From contig NZ_AUND01000038.1 of NCBI RefSeq assembly GCF_000714535.1, positions 124,001 through 188,000 on the forward strand: a stretch of 64,000 nucleotides of DNA. The letters are read 5' to 3'. Position 1 is the stretch's first letter. Each line of letters begins with the position of its first letter. The notes under the pieces were generated by a model that ran no database searches, had not been told where the DNA came from, and was given only the letters and a program-made list of their open reading frames with translations. Source of the stretch: Thioclava pacifica DSM 10166. Lineage in GTDB: Bacteria; Pseudomonadota; Alphaproteobacteria; Rhodobacterales; Rhodobacteraceae. This document shows positions 19,070 through 27,163 of this stretch, one piece after another. The position numbers were made by a program, and so were the translations under genes.

Positions 19070-20149
19070 CTAGTCGTCATCCTCGGCGACGAGGAAGATC
19101 TCTCCGGCGGCCTCCATCGCGCGGATCGCGCCGACGATCTCGCCCATCGCCTCCTCTGCATCCTTGTCCTTGACCTTGCCGAGATTGGACATCTCGTCGC
19201 GCAGGCTCTGCGCCATGCGTTGCGACATGTTCGTGAGCACGAATTCCGCTGACGCCTCCAGCGCGCCTTTCGCCCCGGCCAGCGCGACGACGAGCCGCGC
19301 CTGATCGACATTGCGCAGGATCTTGGGAATGTCGCGCGGGTCGATCCGGGTGGGGATATTGGCGAAGGTGAAGATCGCCTTCTTCACCTCTTCGGCGAAG
19401 GCGAGATCCTCTTCCTCCAGGCCCTTGAGCACCGCGTCGCGCGTGGCCGAGGCCGAGTAGTTCAGGATCGCGCCGACCCGTTCCACGGGGCCGGTGTCGA
19501 ACGCCTTCGCTGGCTGGGCATCGAGTTGAGACGCCAGCGCCTGACCGATCCGCTGCACGGTTTCGGGCGCGACATTGCCGGTCAGCGAAACCGCATAGGC
19601 CACGCGGCGGGCTTTTTCGCCGGGCAATCTCCCCAACAGCTCCGCCGCCTTCGCCACCGAAAGCTTCGACAGCATCACCGCGCCGACCTCGGTGCTTTCC
19701 TCTTCGAGAACGGGCAGGAGTAGGTCTGTCGAAAGGCCGGTGATCCGCTCCCACGGATCGGCGCGCGAACTGCCCGAGGCGAGGCGGCGCAACCGGGTCG
19801 AGGCGGCGGGCGAGAGTTGCCCGTCAAGCAGCGACAGCGCCCCGTCAAGCCCGCCCGGGAAGGCGAGGCCGACAGCCTCCAGCGCCTCGCAGAACTCTTC
19901 CACCACGGATACGAGCGTGTCGCGGTCGATCAGACGTAGCTCTGCGACCTGTTCGGCCAGTGCGGTCTGGTGATCTTCGCTCAGCTCGGAAAGCGGCAGC
20001 TTCAACCCTTCGGATGAGAGCAGCCGAACGATAATCGCGGCTTTCTGGCGCCGAGACAGACGACCCGCCCCCGGCGTAAGGGAGGTCTCATTCACATTGT
20101 CAGGCCCGGCCAGATTGCCGAGCGCCATCGGCGCAATCGCGTTCACCAT
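19070..20149 (-). CDS. fliG: FliG-like flagellar motor switch protein, away from flagellar genes
   Basis: 359 residues with the FliG layout: N-terminal RRQKAAIIVRLLSSEG, middle helical repeats, and C-terminal FANIPTRIDPRDIPKILRNVD then LTNMSQRMAQSLRDEMSNLGKVKDKDAEEAMGEI (quoted in parts) and RAMEAAGEI. FliG forms the rotor ring that meets the stator and the MS ring. No other flagellar gene is within the window. The ATG at 20149 lies inside the ribosome site; the GTG at 20146 has better spacing from GGAGGGG and is equally possible. It is downstream of purB and a small secreted-protein gene on the same strand. Confidence 0.85.
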   Translation of the reverse strand: MVNAIAPMALGNLAGPDNVNETSLTPGAGRLSRRQKAAIIVRLLSSEGLKLPLSELSEDHQTALAEQVAELRLIDRDTLVSVVEEFCEALEAVGLAFPGGLDGALSLLDGQLSPAASTRLRRLASGSSRADPWERITGLSTDLLLPVLEEESTEVGAVMLSKLSVAKAAELLGRLPGEKARRVAYAVSLTGNVAPETVQRIGQALASQLDAQPAKAFDTGPVERVGAILNYSASATRDAVLKGLEEEDLAFAEEVKKAIFTFANIPTRIDPRDIPKILRNVDQARLVVALAGAKGALEASAEFVLTNMSQRMAQSLRDEMSNLGKVKDKDAEEAMGEIVGAIRAMEAAGEIFLVAEDDD

Positions 20150-20229
20150 CCCCTCCGTGCCTGCCTTAGATCGTCGGATCGGGGCAGCTTGGCACGGGGG
20201 CGGTTAAGACGGGCTTACCGTCTGAGCGA

Positions 20230-20382
20230 TCAGCTCGATTGCAAGACGCAGGACTTGGCGTCCTTGTCCCAGACCTGGCCGGTCGGGCAGGACATCGAGG
20301 CCTGATGCTCGCGCGGGCATTCGGCGCTTGCGGCGAGCGGGGCAAGGATCAGCACGGCGGCTGCGATAATCGTACGGGTCAT
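20230..20382 (-). CDS. 50-residue secreted cysteine-containing protein
   Basis: A short gene with ATG at 20382 and AAGGGAGA upstream. It encodes a signal peptide (TRTIIAAAVLILAPLAASA, cleavage after about residue 20) and a 30-residue mature part with three cysteines in a C-P-x...SCPTGQVWD...SC pattern. That pattern resembles small chitin-binding or disulfide-rich modules, but it is too short to assign. It lies 88 bp after purB and 80 bp before fliG, same strand. Function unknown. Confidence 0.75.
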   Translation of the reverse strand: MTRTIIAAAVLILAPLAASAECPREHQASMSCPTGQVWDKDAKSCVLQSS

Positions 20383-20470
20383 CAGCAATCTCCCTTTGCA
20401 GATGTCCCAGCGTAAGCCGAATCGCGCGCGCCGCCTATAGTCAGGTGACAAAAGGCGACGCGCGGGTTCG

Positions 20471-21775
20471 TTATTCGCCGAAAACGCGGGCGAAAATCGT
20501 GTCGACATGCTTCGTATGGTAGCCCATGTCGAATTTTTCGTTGATCCCGTCCACACCAAGCGCGGCCACGACATCCTTGTCGGCGAGCAGCTGCTCGCGG
20601 AAATCGACGCGGTCTTCCCAGACCTTGAGCGCGTTGCGCTGCACCATCGCATAGGCGTCCTCGCGCGACACGCCCGCCTGCGTCAGCGCCAGCAGCACGC
20701 GCTGGGACATCACGAGGCCGGGGAACTTGTTCATGTTCGCGAGCATGTTTTCGGGGTAGATGATCATCTTGTCGACGACACCGGCGAGGCGGTTGAGCGC
20801 GAAATCGAGCGTCACCGTGGCGTCCGGGCCGATGCCGCGCTCGACCGAGCTGTGCGAGATGTCACGCTCGTGCCAGAGCGCCACGTTCTCCATCGCGGGC
20901 ACGACGGTCATGCGCACGAGACGCGCGAGGCCGGTGAGGTTCTCGGTCAGGACCGGGTTCTTCTTGTGCGGCATCGCCGACGAGCCCTTCTGGCCCATCG
21001 AGAAGAACTCCGCGCCTTCGAGCACTTCGGTGCGCTGCATGTGACGGATCTCGATCGCGACATTCTCGATCGACGACGCGATGACGCCCAGCGTCGCGAA
21101 GAACATCGCGTGGCGGTCGCGCGGGATCACCTGCGTCGAGATCGGCTCGGGGCGCAGGCCCATCATCTTGCAGACATGCTCTTCGACCGCCGGGTCGATA
21201 TTGGCGAATGTGCCGACAGCGCCCGAGATCGCGCCGGTCGCGACTTCCCATTTCGCCTTTTCGAGACGGTTCTTGTTGCGATCCATCTCGGCGTAGAAGC
21301 GGGCGAAGGTCAGGCCCATCGTGGTCGGTTCGGCATGGATGCCGTGCGAGCGGCCCACACGGATCGTGTCTTTATGCTCGTAGGCACGCTTTTTCAGCGC
21401 GGCCAGAACCTTGTCGATATCGGCCAGCAGGATGTCGGCCGCGCGCACGAGCTGCACGTTGAGGCAGGTGTCGAGCACGTCCGAGGAGGTCATGCCCTGA
21501 TGCACGAACCGGGCCTCTTCCGAGCCCACATGTTCGGCCAGATGCGTCAGGAAGGCGATCACGTCATGCTTGGTGACGGCTTCGATCTCGTCGATGCGGT
21601 CCACGTCGAACTCGACATCCTTGGCCTTCCAGACGGCCTCCGCGTTTTCCTTCGGGATCACGCCCAGCTCGGCTTGCGCGTCGCAGGCATGGGCCTCGAT
21701 CTCGTACCAGATCTTGAACTTGGTGGCGGGTTCCCAGATGTCGACCATCTCTTTGCGGGCATAACGCGGGATCAT
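20471..21775 (-). CDS. purB: Adenylosuccinate lyase
   Basis: 434 residues. It cleaves SAICAR and adenylosuccinate in purine synthesis, releasing fumarate. The fumarase/aspartase superfamily signature SSAMPHKKNP is at residues 265-274, with the catalytic-region motifs HQGMTSSDVLDTC and GRSHGIHAEPTT. It starts MIPRYARKEMVDIW, the usual start for this family. The in-frame extension to 21916 lacks family similarity, so I use the ATG at 21775. Confidence 0.96.
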   Translation of the reverse strand: MIPRYARKEMVDIWEPATKFKIWYEIEAHACDAQAELGVIPKENAEAVWKAKDVEFDVDRIDEIEAVTKHDVIAFLTHLAEHVGSEEARFVHQGMTSSDVLDTCLNVQLVRAADILLADIDKVLAALKKRAYEHKDTIRVGRSHGIHAEPTTMGLTFARFYAEMDRNKNRLEKAKWEVATGAISGAVGTFANIDPAVEEHVCKMMGLRPEPISTQVIPRDRHAMFFATLGVIASSIENVAIEIRHMQRTEVLEGAEFFSMGQKGSSAMPHKKNPVLTENLTGLARLVRMTVVPAMENVALWHERDISHSSVERGIGPDATVTLDFALNRLAGVVDKMIIYPENMLANMNKFPGLVMSQRVLLALTQAGVSREDAYAMVQRNALKVWEDRVDFREQLLADKDVVAALGVDGINEKFDMGYHTKHVDTIFARVFGE

Positions 21776-21848
21776 CGGCGGCCTCTTCGATTGCAGGTGG
21801 TTGAGGCGGCTTCTAGACTGCACCTGCCTTTGGGGCAAGGGAGGCCTG

Positions 21849-22253
21849 ATGCCGCAACTGTCGGATTTCGAGGGAGACTGGGTGCTGACGCGCCAGATCG
21901 CCCATTCGGACGGCAATCGCGCGCGGTTCGAGGGCGTGGCGTGTTTTGCCTCGGAAGGGGTGGGCTTGCATTACCGCGAGGCGGGCGATCTGATCCTGCC
22001 GACCGGACAGAGCTTTCGCGCCGAGCGCAGTTATTTCTGGCGCGCCGAGGGCGGCAAGATCGCGGTCTCCTTCGAGGATGGCCGCCCGTTTCACAGCTTC
22101 GATCCGCTCTCGCCCGAGGCCGCGCATTGGTGCGCGCCCGATGATTACCGCGTGCACTACGAGTTCGGCGACTGGCCGAACTGGCGGGCGATCTGGAGGG
22201 TGCAGGGGCCGCGCAAAGATTACGAGATGATCTCGCACTATGCGCCCGCCTAA
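21849..22253 (+). CDS. DUF6314 family protein
   Basis: 134 residues, a lipocalin-like beta-rich protein with the conserved blocks DFEGDWVLTRQI, YREAGDL, YFWRAEGGKIAVSFEDGRPFH, WCAPDDYRV and WRVQGPRKDYEMIS. The family is common in Rhodobacterales and has no assigned function. ATG at 21849, divergent from purB. It may be co-transcribed with the N-demethylase-like gene 59 bp downstream. Confidence 0.85.
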   Translation: MPQLSDFEGDWVLTRQIAHSDGNRARFEGVACFASEGVGLHYREAGDLILPTGQSFRAERSYFWRAEGGKIAVSFEDGRPFHSFDPLSPEAAHWCAPDDYRVHYEFGDWPNWRAIWRVQGPRKDYEMISHYAPA

Positions 22254-22312
22254 AGGCAGGTCTGTTGCGATCGCTCTTGCCGCGGCGCGCGGGACGGGGC
22301 AGCATCGCGGCG

Positions 22313-23128
22313 ATGAAAGACCTAGACCTGCCTCCGATCCTGCAAAAGCGCCTGAGCTTCGCGCCCTGGGTGGACCCGCGCACGCGGCGGCTGCCCGGCG
22401 TGATCCCTGTGAGCGTCGAGGATTGGTTCGAGGTCGATGACGCCTATGCGGCGCAGATGGCGCTGCGCGACCGGTTGCTCACGCAAGAGCCCGATCTGGT
22501 CTATGCGCTGTCGGACCATGCGCGCCCGGCGGCCGAGGAACTGTTCGACACGGTTCTGCCGCTTCTGCCGCCGCTCGGGTTTGCGCTGAACGGGGATGAA
22601 GCGACCCGACCGGACGGGGTGACTGTTCCGCTCGACCGCACCGACTCGCTGCGCACGCTGGGCCGACTCGTGCAATGCGACCTGTGCCTGATGGAATCCG
22701 ATCCCGAGACCTTCGGCCATGCCGAGCATGTGCTGACCGGGGGGATGTTGTGTTTTCCCTCGGGCTGGACGCTGCGCGAGAAGTTCATGCGCCCGATGAT
22801 GCGCATCCACGAGCCGATCGAGATCTATACCGACGATCTCGGCAAGCGGGTGCAGCGCCTGATGGATGGGGTGCAACCGGGCCGGGGGCTGATGCGCGGG
22901 ACGGCCTCGCAGTCAAACGCGCATCTGCACGATCCGCGCTCGGAATATGAATATAGCCACGGCTCGGATGGCTCACCTTATATCCGGGTCGAGCGGCAAT
23001 GCCTGTTCCGGCTGCCGCAGACCCGCGCCGTGGTGTTCTCGATCCATACGCAGGTGGTGCGGCGCGAGGATCTCACGCCCGAGCAGGCGCAGGCGATGGC
23101 CGAGAACCCCGTCCGGCACGCGGACTGA
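22313..23128 (+). CDS. DUF3445 / heme-dependent oxidative N-demethylase family protein
   Basis: 271 residues of the DUF3445 family, whose studied members are heme-dependent oxidative N-demethylases. Visible family features are the N-terminal PGVIPVSVEDWFEVDDAYAAQM, the LVQCDLCLMESDPE core, GGMLCFPSGWTLREK, IHEPI and the C-terminal ERQCLFRLPQTRAVVFSIHT. The ATG at 22313 has no strong ribosome site; the in-frame ATG at 22265 is an alternative. It abuts the converging TM2 gene. Confidence 0.85.
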   Translation: MKDLDLPPILQKRLSFAPWVDPRTRRLPGVIPVSVEDWFEVDDAYAAQMALRDRLLTQEPDLVYALSDHARPAAEELFDTVLPLLPPLGFALNGDEATRPDGVTVPLDRTDSLRTLGRLVQCDLCLMESDPETFGHAEHVLTGGMLCFPSGWTLREKFMRPMMRIHEPIEIYTDDLGKRVQRLMDGVQPGRGLMRGTASQSNAHLHDPRSEYEYSHGSDGSPYIRVERQCLFRLPQTRAVVFSIHTQVVRREDLTPEQAQAMAENPVRHAD

Positions 23129-23443
23129 TCAGGCCTCGCGCATCAGCCGCCAGCGCGTCTCGGCCATGTCTTGGCTGATCATGCCCGGGATCAAAAGCGC
23201 GTCGATGAGCCACCACAGCCCCACCAGCGCGAGCGGGATATACCCGATCAGGATCGGGGCGAAGAGCGTGCCGATCCCCGTAAGCATGAGCATGATGAGC
23301 CCCGAACCGACCCGGCCCAGATACATCCGGTGCACGCCCAGCATCGGCAGCAGGAACCACAGCAGGTAGCCCACCAGCGCCGATTTCTTCTCATTGGCGA
23401 CGCGCTGCTCGATATAGAGGGCGCGACTGTCGTCTCGGGTCAT
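23129..23443 (-). CDS. TM2-domain membrane protein
   Basis: 104 residues with a TM2 domain: SALVGYLLWFLLPMLGVHRMYLGR, then a second hydrophobic pair joined by a short turn and GLWWLIDALLIPG. There are two to three membrane helices with the conserved G-x-H-R-F/M-Y-L-G turn. TM2 proteins are widespread and of unclear function. I use the ATG at 23443 because GGAG sits 6 bases before it; the ATG at 23455 has no ribosome site and its first codons form that GGAG. Its stop abuts the stop of the previous gene. Confidence 0.85.
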   Translation of the reverse strand: MTRDDSRALYIEQRVANEKKSALVGYLLWFLLPMLGVHRMYLGRVGSGLIMLMLTGIGTLFAPILIGYIPLALVGLWWLIDALLIPGMISQDMAETRWRLMREA

Positions 23444-23815
23444 GTTAATCTCCATAACATTTATGCATCCGATATGGGAAACGATCCGGGCCGATCAAGG
23501 GGGTTGGGGTGAAATCGCGATCCGAAGCGCTTCTCGGGATGTTTCCGGAGCCCCGACAATAGGGCAGGGGGAATCGGCGCTTTGATCGAGATTGTTTCAA
23601 TAATAAGTTTCACCTCACGGTTGAGTTGCAATAAAAACAATGACTTAACTAGTTATCCTCAAGAAATTGTGTTTTTGAGGCGGACAATTGGACCCGAAAG
23701 AGGCGCAACAATTGTCCGCTTTGGTCACAATCTCGGACGAATTCCCCACGACAACACGGTTAACGAAACGTGGCCGAGATCGTGCCGCGTATGAGGCAGA
23801 GTTTTGGGGACGCGG
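23444..23815. other. AT-richer intergenic region upstream of the exoY-like gene
   Basis: About 370 bp without a convincing gene. The part from 23580 to 23680 is markedly richer in A and T than its surroundings, as expected for a promoter. It also holds the perfect inverted repeat described separately. It probably contains the promoters of both the TM2 gene (-) and the sugar transferase gene (+). Confidence 0.5.
23680..23719. repeat. Perfect 11-bp inverted repeat upstream of the exoY-like gene
   Basis: GCGGACAATTG (23680-23690) and CAATTGTCCGC (23709-23719) are exact reverse complements with an 18-bp spacer, 96 bp before the gene start. Each arm ends in the self-complementary CAATTG. The spacing places the two arms about three helical turns apart centre to centre, which suits two regulator dimers on one DNA face. 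It could also form a cruciform. Confidence 0.6.
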
Positions 23816-24502
23816 ATGTCGGATCTTTCGACCAATTTCGAGCTCGCGAAATCGCAGGCAAACACCAAGGCGCTTCCGCTGGCAGCCGTCAGTTACGAAG
23901 GTCTGGGCAAGCGCCTTTTCGATATCGTCGCCGTCATTGCGATCCTGCCGATCCTGCTGCCGCTCGTGGCGCTGCTGGCGCTGCTCGTGCGCCTCGATGG
24001 CGGCCCGGCCTTCTTCGCCCAGACCCGGATCGGGCAGGGCGGCCGCAGCTTCCGCTGCTTCAAGCTGCGTACCATGCGCGTCAATGCCGAGGCCGAGCTG
24101 GCGCGGATGTGCGCCGCCGATCCCGCGATCGCCCGCGAATGGGAAGTGAACCAGAAGCTCGAGAACGACCCGCGCATCACCCGCGTCGGCCAGTTCCTGC
24201 GCCGCACCAGCCTCGACGAGCTGCCGCAGTTCTTCAACGTGCTGTTCGGCTCGATGAGCCTCGTCGGCCCGCGCCCCTTCATGGAAGAGCAGGAAGAGTG
24301 CTATCGGGGTGCGATGGGCCGCGCCTATTACCGGATGCGCCCCGGCATCACCGGCCTGTGGCAGGTGGCGGGTCGCTCGACCACGGCCTTCGTGGACCGC
24401 GTCCGCTACGACGAGCGCTATTACAAGCGCCTCTCGCTGAGCAATGACCTGTGGCTCTGCGTGATGACGGTCGCGGTTGTGCTGCGCCAGACCGGGAAGT
24501 GA
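23816..24502 (+). CDS. Polysaccharide-initiating sugar-phosphate transferase (ExoY/WcaJ-type)
   Basis: 228 residues. This type of enzyme moves a sugar-1-phosphate from a nucleotide sugar to undecaprenyl phosphate, the first step of exopolysaccharide assembly at the inner membrane. Features: KRLFDIVAVIAILPI with one membrane segment (about residues 30-55), KLRTMRVNAEAEL, TSLDELPQFFNVLFGSMSLVGPRP and ITGLWQVAGRS. These are the core motifs of the short (ExoY-like) form. The ATG at 23816 has GGGGA upstream; a TTG at 23804 is the alternative. First gene of the first polysaccharide region. Confidence 0.93.
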   Translation: MSDLSTNFELAKSQANTKALPLAAVSYEGLGKRLFDIVAVIAILPILLPLVALLALLVRLDGGPAFFAQTRIGQGGRSFRCFKLRTMRVNAEAELARMCAADPAIAREWEVNQKLENDPRITRVGQFLRRTSLDELPQFFNVLFGSMSLVGPRPFMEEQEECYRGAMGRAYYRMRPGITGLWQVAGRSTTAFVDRVRYDERYYKRLSLSNDLWLCVMTVAVVLRQTGK

Positions 24503-24522
24503 GATCTAAACCTTCGCCGCTC

Positions 24523-24547
24523 AAAGCGCCCCAACCGGGGCGCTTTT
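24523..24547. terminator. Bidirectional terminator after the exoY-like gene
   Basis: AAAGCGCCCC-AACC-GGGGCGCTTTT is a perfect stem with a tetraloop and T/A tails on the two strands, between two converging genes. Confidence 0.85.
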
Positions 24548-24551
24548 CGTT

Positions 24552-25322
24552 TCAGCCCTGTACTTGCAGGAAGCGAAGCCCCTTACGGTCGATCCAGGCC
24601 GCGCTGAGCACGCCTGTTTCACACGCGCCCGTGTCGAGCGCGATCCGGCCAGCTTCAGCGAAAGGCCGTTCCACAACCCAATGCCCATAGGCGATCCAGA
24701 CGCCGTCACGGCGCGGCGCGCTGACGAAACGCGGATGGCCCCAGAGGAGCGCATCCGCGCTTTGCCGTTCGAGCGGATGATAGGGGTCTGCCCCCGCATG
24801 GGTCGCCGCGATCTGCCCCTCGCGCCACATCGCGGGCCGCGCGTCGAGCCACGCCAGAAGATCGGGCCCGATCGCTTGCGCGAGATCCATCCGCAGCGCA
24901 TCGAGCGCGTCGGGATCGGGCCGGTCCGGATCGGGCGGGGTCAGACCGAAGCTGCGCAAGGTCGCATCGCCCCCGACATTCAGCCAACGCACCGTGTTGC
25001 GGTCGGGCGAGATCAGGAAATTGAGCAGCATCCGCTCGTGATTGCCCATCAGGCAGACCATGCGCGCGGGATTGGCCATCTGCGCGGCCTGCAACATCGC
25101 GAGCACTCGCGCCGAGTCCGGTCCACGGTCGATCATGTCGCCAAGCGTTACGACGCGCGCACGCCCCGCCTCGGGTTCCGCACCGATCCGCTCGAACATC
25201 GCGCCCAGCAGATCCGCGCGCCCGTGGATATCGCCGATCAGACAGATCGGCGCCTCAGGGCGCGGGAACCCGTCGGGGGCCGCGTCGGATTTCGAAAGGC
25301 GGGAGAGTAGTGAACGCAACAT
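24552..25322 (-). CDS. Calcineurin-like metallophosphoesterase (PPP-type Ser/Thr phosphatase)
   Basis: 256 residues. The three metal motifs are intact: GDIHG at 30-34, GDMIDRG at 61-67 and GNHE at 93-96, with later His ligands in THAGADP and GHW. This is the bacterial PPP/PrpE-like layout. It sits inside the polysaccharide region facing away from the GT4 gene, so it could reverse kinase signalling on export proteins, but that is inference. The start is the ATG at 25322. Confidence 0.88.
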   Translation of the reverse strand: MLRSLLSRLSKSDAAPDGFPRPEAPICLIGDIHGRADLLGAMFERIGAEPEAGRARVVTLGDMIDRGPDSARVLAMLQAAQMANPARMVCLMGNHERMLLNFLISPDRNTVRWLNVGGDATLRSFGLTPPDPDRPDPDALDALRMDLAQAIGPDLLAWLDARPAMWREGQIAATHAGADPYHPLERQSADALLWGHPRFVSAPRRDGVWIAYGHWVVERPFAEAGRIALDTGACETGVLSAAWIDRKGLRFLQVQG

Positions 25323-25453
25323 GTCTGGAATTCCGGGTCACGGCGGGCTGGAAACCCGCGTCCGGCTGCGACATAACTCTCGTAGGGCTCGAGAAAAAGG
25401 GGCTCACGACAAAATGGGCGGCAAACCGCCCTCGGGCAGCGCGGACAGGGCAG

Positions 25454-26650
25454 ATGACAAGACGAATTCTGATCGTGGTGGAGAACCTCCCCGTGCCGCT
25501 CGACCGGCGTGTCTGGCTGGAGGCGACCACGCTGCGCGCATCCGGCTACGAGGTGTCGGTGATCTGCCCGATGGGGCGCGGCTGGGACGCGCCCTACGAG
25601 GAGATCGAGGGCATCCATATCTATCGCCATCCCGCGCCACCCGAGGCCCATTCGGGCGCGGTGGCCTATGCGCGCGAATATTGGCATGCGATCAAGGCGT
25701 GGTTCCGGCTGGCGAAAGTGGTGAAACGCGAGCGCGGCTTCGATGTGATCCAGGGCTGCAATCCGCCCGATCTGATCTGGCTTCTTGCATGGCGCTATCG
25801 CCTGTCGGGCGTGCGCTACATGTTCGATCACCACGATGTCTGCCCGGAGCTGTTCGAGGCGAAATTCGACAAGAAGGGCCTCCTGTGGTGGGTGATGCGG
25901 ATCTGGGAACGGATCACCTTCGCCACCGCCTCTGTCTCGATGGCCACCAATGAGAGCTTCCGCCGCATCGCGATCGAACGGGGCGGCATGGCGCCCGAGG
26001 ATGTCTTCGTCGTCCGCTCCGCGCCCCGCGTCGAGACATTTCTGCCCGGTTCCGGCAATGCCGCCTATCGGAAGGGCGCGAAGACCGTGCTCGGCTATAT
26101 CGGGGTGATTGGCCAGCAGGAGGGCATGGATCTGCTCATCGCCGCCGTGGAGCATCTGATCCGCGATCTCGGCCATGATGATCTGCATGTGGTAATCGTG
26201 GGCTTCGGGCCCGAGCTGCCCAATGTCGAGGCCGATGTCGCGGCACGCGGGCTGAGCGATTACGTCACCTTCACCGGTCCGCTCTACGGCGACGCGATGC
26301 TCGCCGCGATGAACGCGATCGATATCGGTGTCGCGCCTGATCCGAAGAACGCGATGAACGACATCTCCACCATGAACAAGGTCATGGAATACATGACGCT
26401 GGAAAAGCCGCTCGTTCAGTTCGACCTGACCGAAGGGCGCGCTTCGGCGGGCGAGGCGGCGCTTTATGCCCGCGCCAATGATCCGCGCGATTTCGCCGCC
26501 CGGATTGCGACGCTGATCGAGACCCCCGAAACGGGGCGCGAGATGGGTCGCAAGGGGCGCGAGAGAGTGCTTGAGGCGCTGTCTTGGGATTTCTCGGCCA
26601 AACAGCTTCTGGCTGCCTATGACCGCATTTTCTCCAAGATGAGGAAATAA
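25454..26650 (+). CDS. Glycosyltransferase family 4
   Basis: 398 residues of GT-B fold. The N-terminal Rossmann half starts RRILIVVENLPVPLDRRVWLEA. The C-terminal donor-binding half begins near TVLGYIGVIGQQEGMDLLI and carries the E-x7-E-like segment EGRASAGEAALYA. It would add a sugar to a growing lipid-linked repeat unit. The ORF is open to 25310, but the ATG at 25454 with GGACAGGG upstream gives the family start. Confidence 0.88.
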   Translation: MTRRILIVVENLPVPLDRRVWLEATTLRASGYEVSVICPMGRGWDAPYEEIEGIHIYRHPAPPEAHSGAVAYAREYWHAIKAWFRLAKVVKRERGFDVIQGCNPPDLIWLLAWRYRLSGVRYMFDHHDVCPELFEAKFDKKGLLWWVMRIWERITFATASVSMATNESFRRIAIERGGMAPEDVFVVRSAPRVETFLPGSGNAAYRKGAKTVLGYIGVIGQQEGMDLLIAAVEHLIRDLGHDDLHVVIVGFGPELPNVEADVAARGLSDYVTFTGPLYGDAMLAAMNAIDIGVAPDPKNAMNDISTMNKVMEYMTLEKPLVQFDLTEGRASAGEAALYARANDPRDFAARIATLIETPETGREMGRKGRERVLEALSWDFSAKQLLAAYDRIFSKMRK

Positions 26651-26836
26651 TCCGAGCTATGGACGCCGGTTTGTTTCCGAAAGCGATACAAAGCCTTAAA
26701 ATCGTAACTAAATTCCGCTTGATTGCTGCCCTATTTGCGCCACAAATCGAAGAACGGGCCGCGCTTGATACGATATCGGGGACGGCCGATTGGACAGGAA
26801 GCGAACTGGTTAAAGTTTTTCCGCGTGGGGGCTGAC

Positions 26837-27130
26837 ATGGCGATTATACAGAGACAGGGTTTCGGGGCTGTTGCCCTTCTCTGCGGCGCCATGACGGCGG
26901 GGGCGGCGATGGCGGGGGATCTACGTGAGATCTCGCCAGCCGCCCCCGACCTTACTTCCCGCTCGCATTACGACCCGGTCATTCATGCGCTGGAAATCGG
27001 CCTGACCCCGGCGATGGCCGATGCTCGCGTCGATGCCGCAATCCGGGCCGCCGAGGGATGTCCGCTTGTCTTCGATACGCGTAAGCCGATTCCGAAGTGC
27101 TGGGACGGCAAGCCGCAACTGGACTCCTGA
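26837..27130 (+). CDS. Small secreted hypothetical protein
   Basis: 97 residues. A signal peptide (VALLCGAMTAGAAMA, cleavage near residue 27) precedes a short mature region with two cysteines (EGCPLVFDT and IPKCWDG) that could form a disulfide. No known family recognised. The ATG at 26837 with GGGGG before it is preferred over the longer frame from 26723. It sits beside the exosortase gene but has no C-terminal VPLPA/PEP-type sorting signal, so it is not an obvious exosortase substrate. Confidence 0.65.
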   Translation: MAIIQRQGFGAVALLCGAMTAGAAMAGDLREISPAAPDLTSRSHYDPVIHALEIGLTPAMADARVDAAIRAAEGCPLVFDTRKPIPKCWDGKPQLDS

Positions 27131-27163
27131 TCCCGTTGTCCCGGGCACACGCCCCAGGCCTCC

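Noticed and set aside
25310-25453. N-terminal extension of the GT4 gene
   Set aside because: The 48 extra residues do not resemble the family and overlap the start of the divergent phosphatase gene; a good ribosome site lies at the inner ATG.
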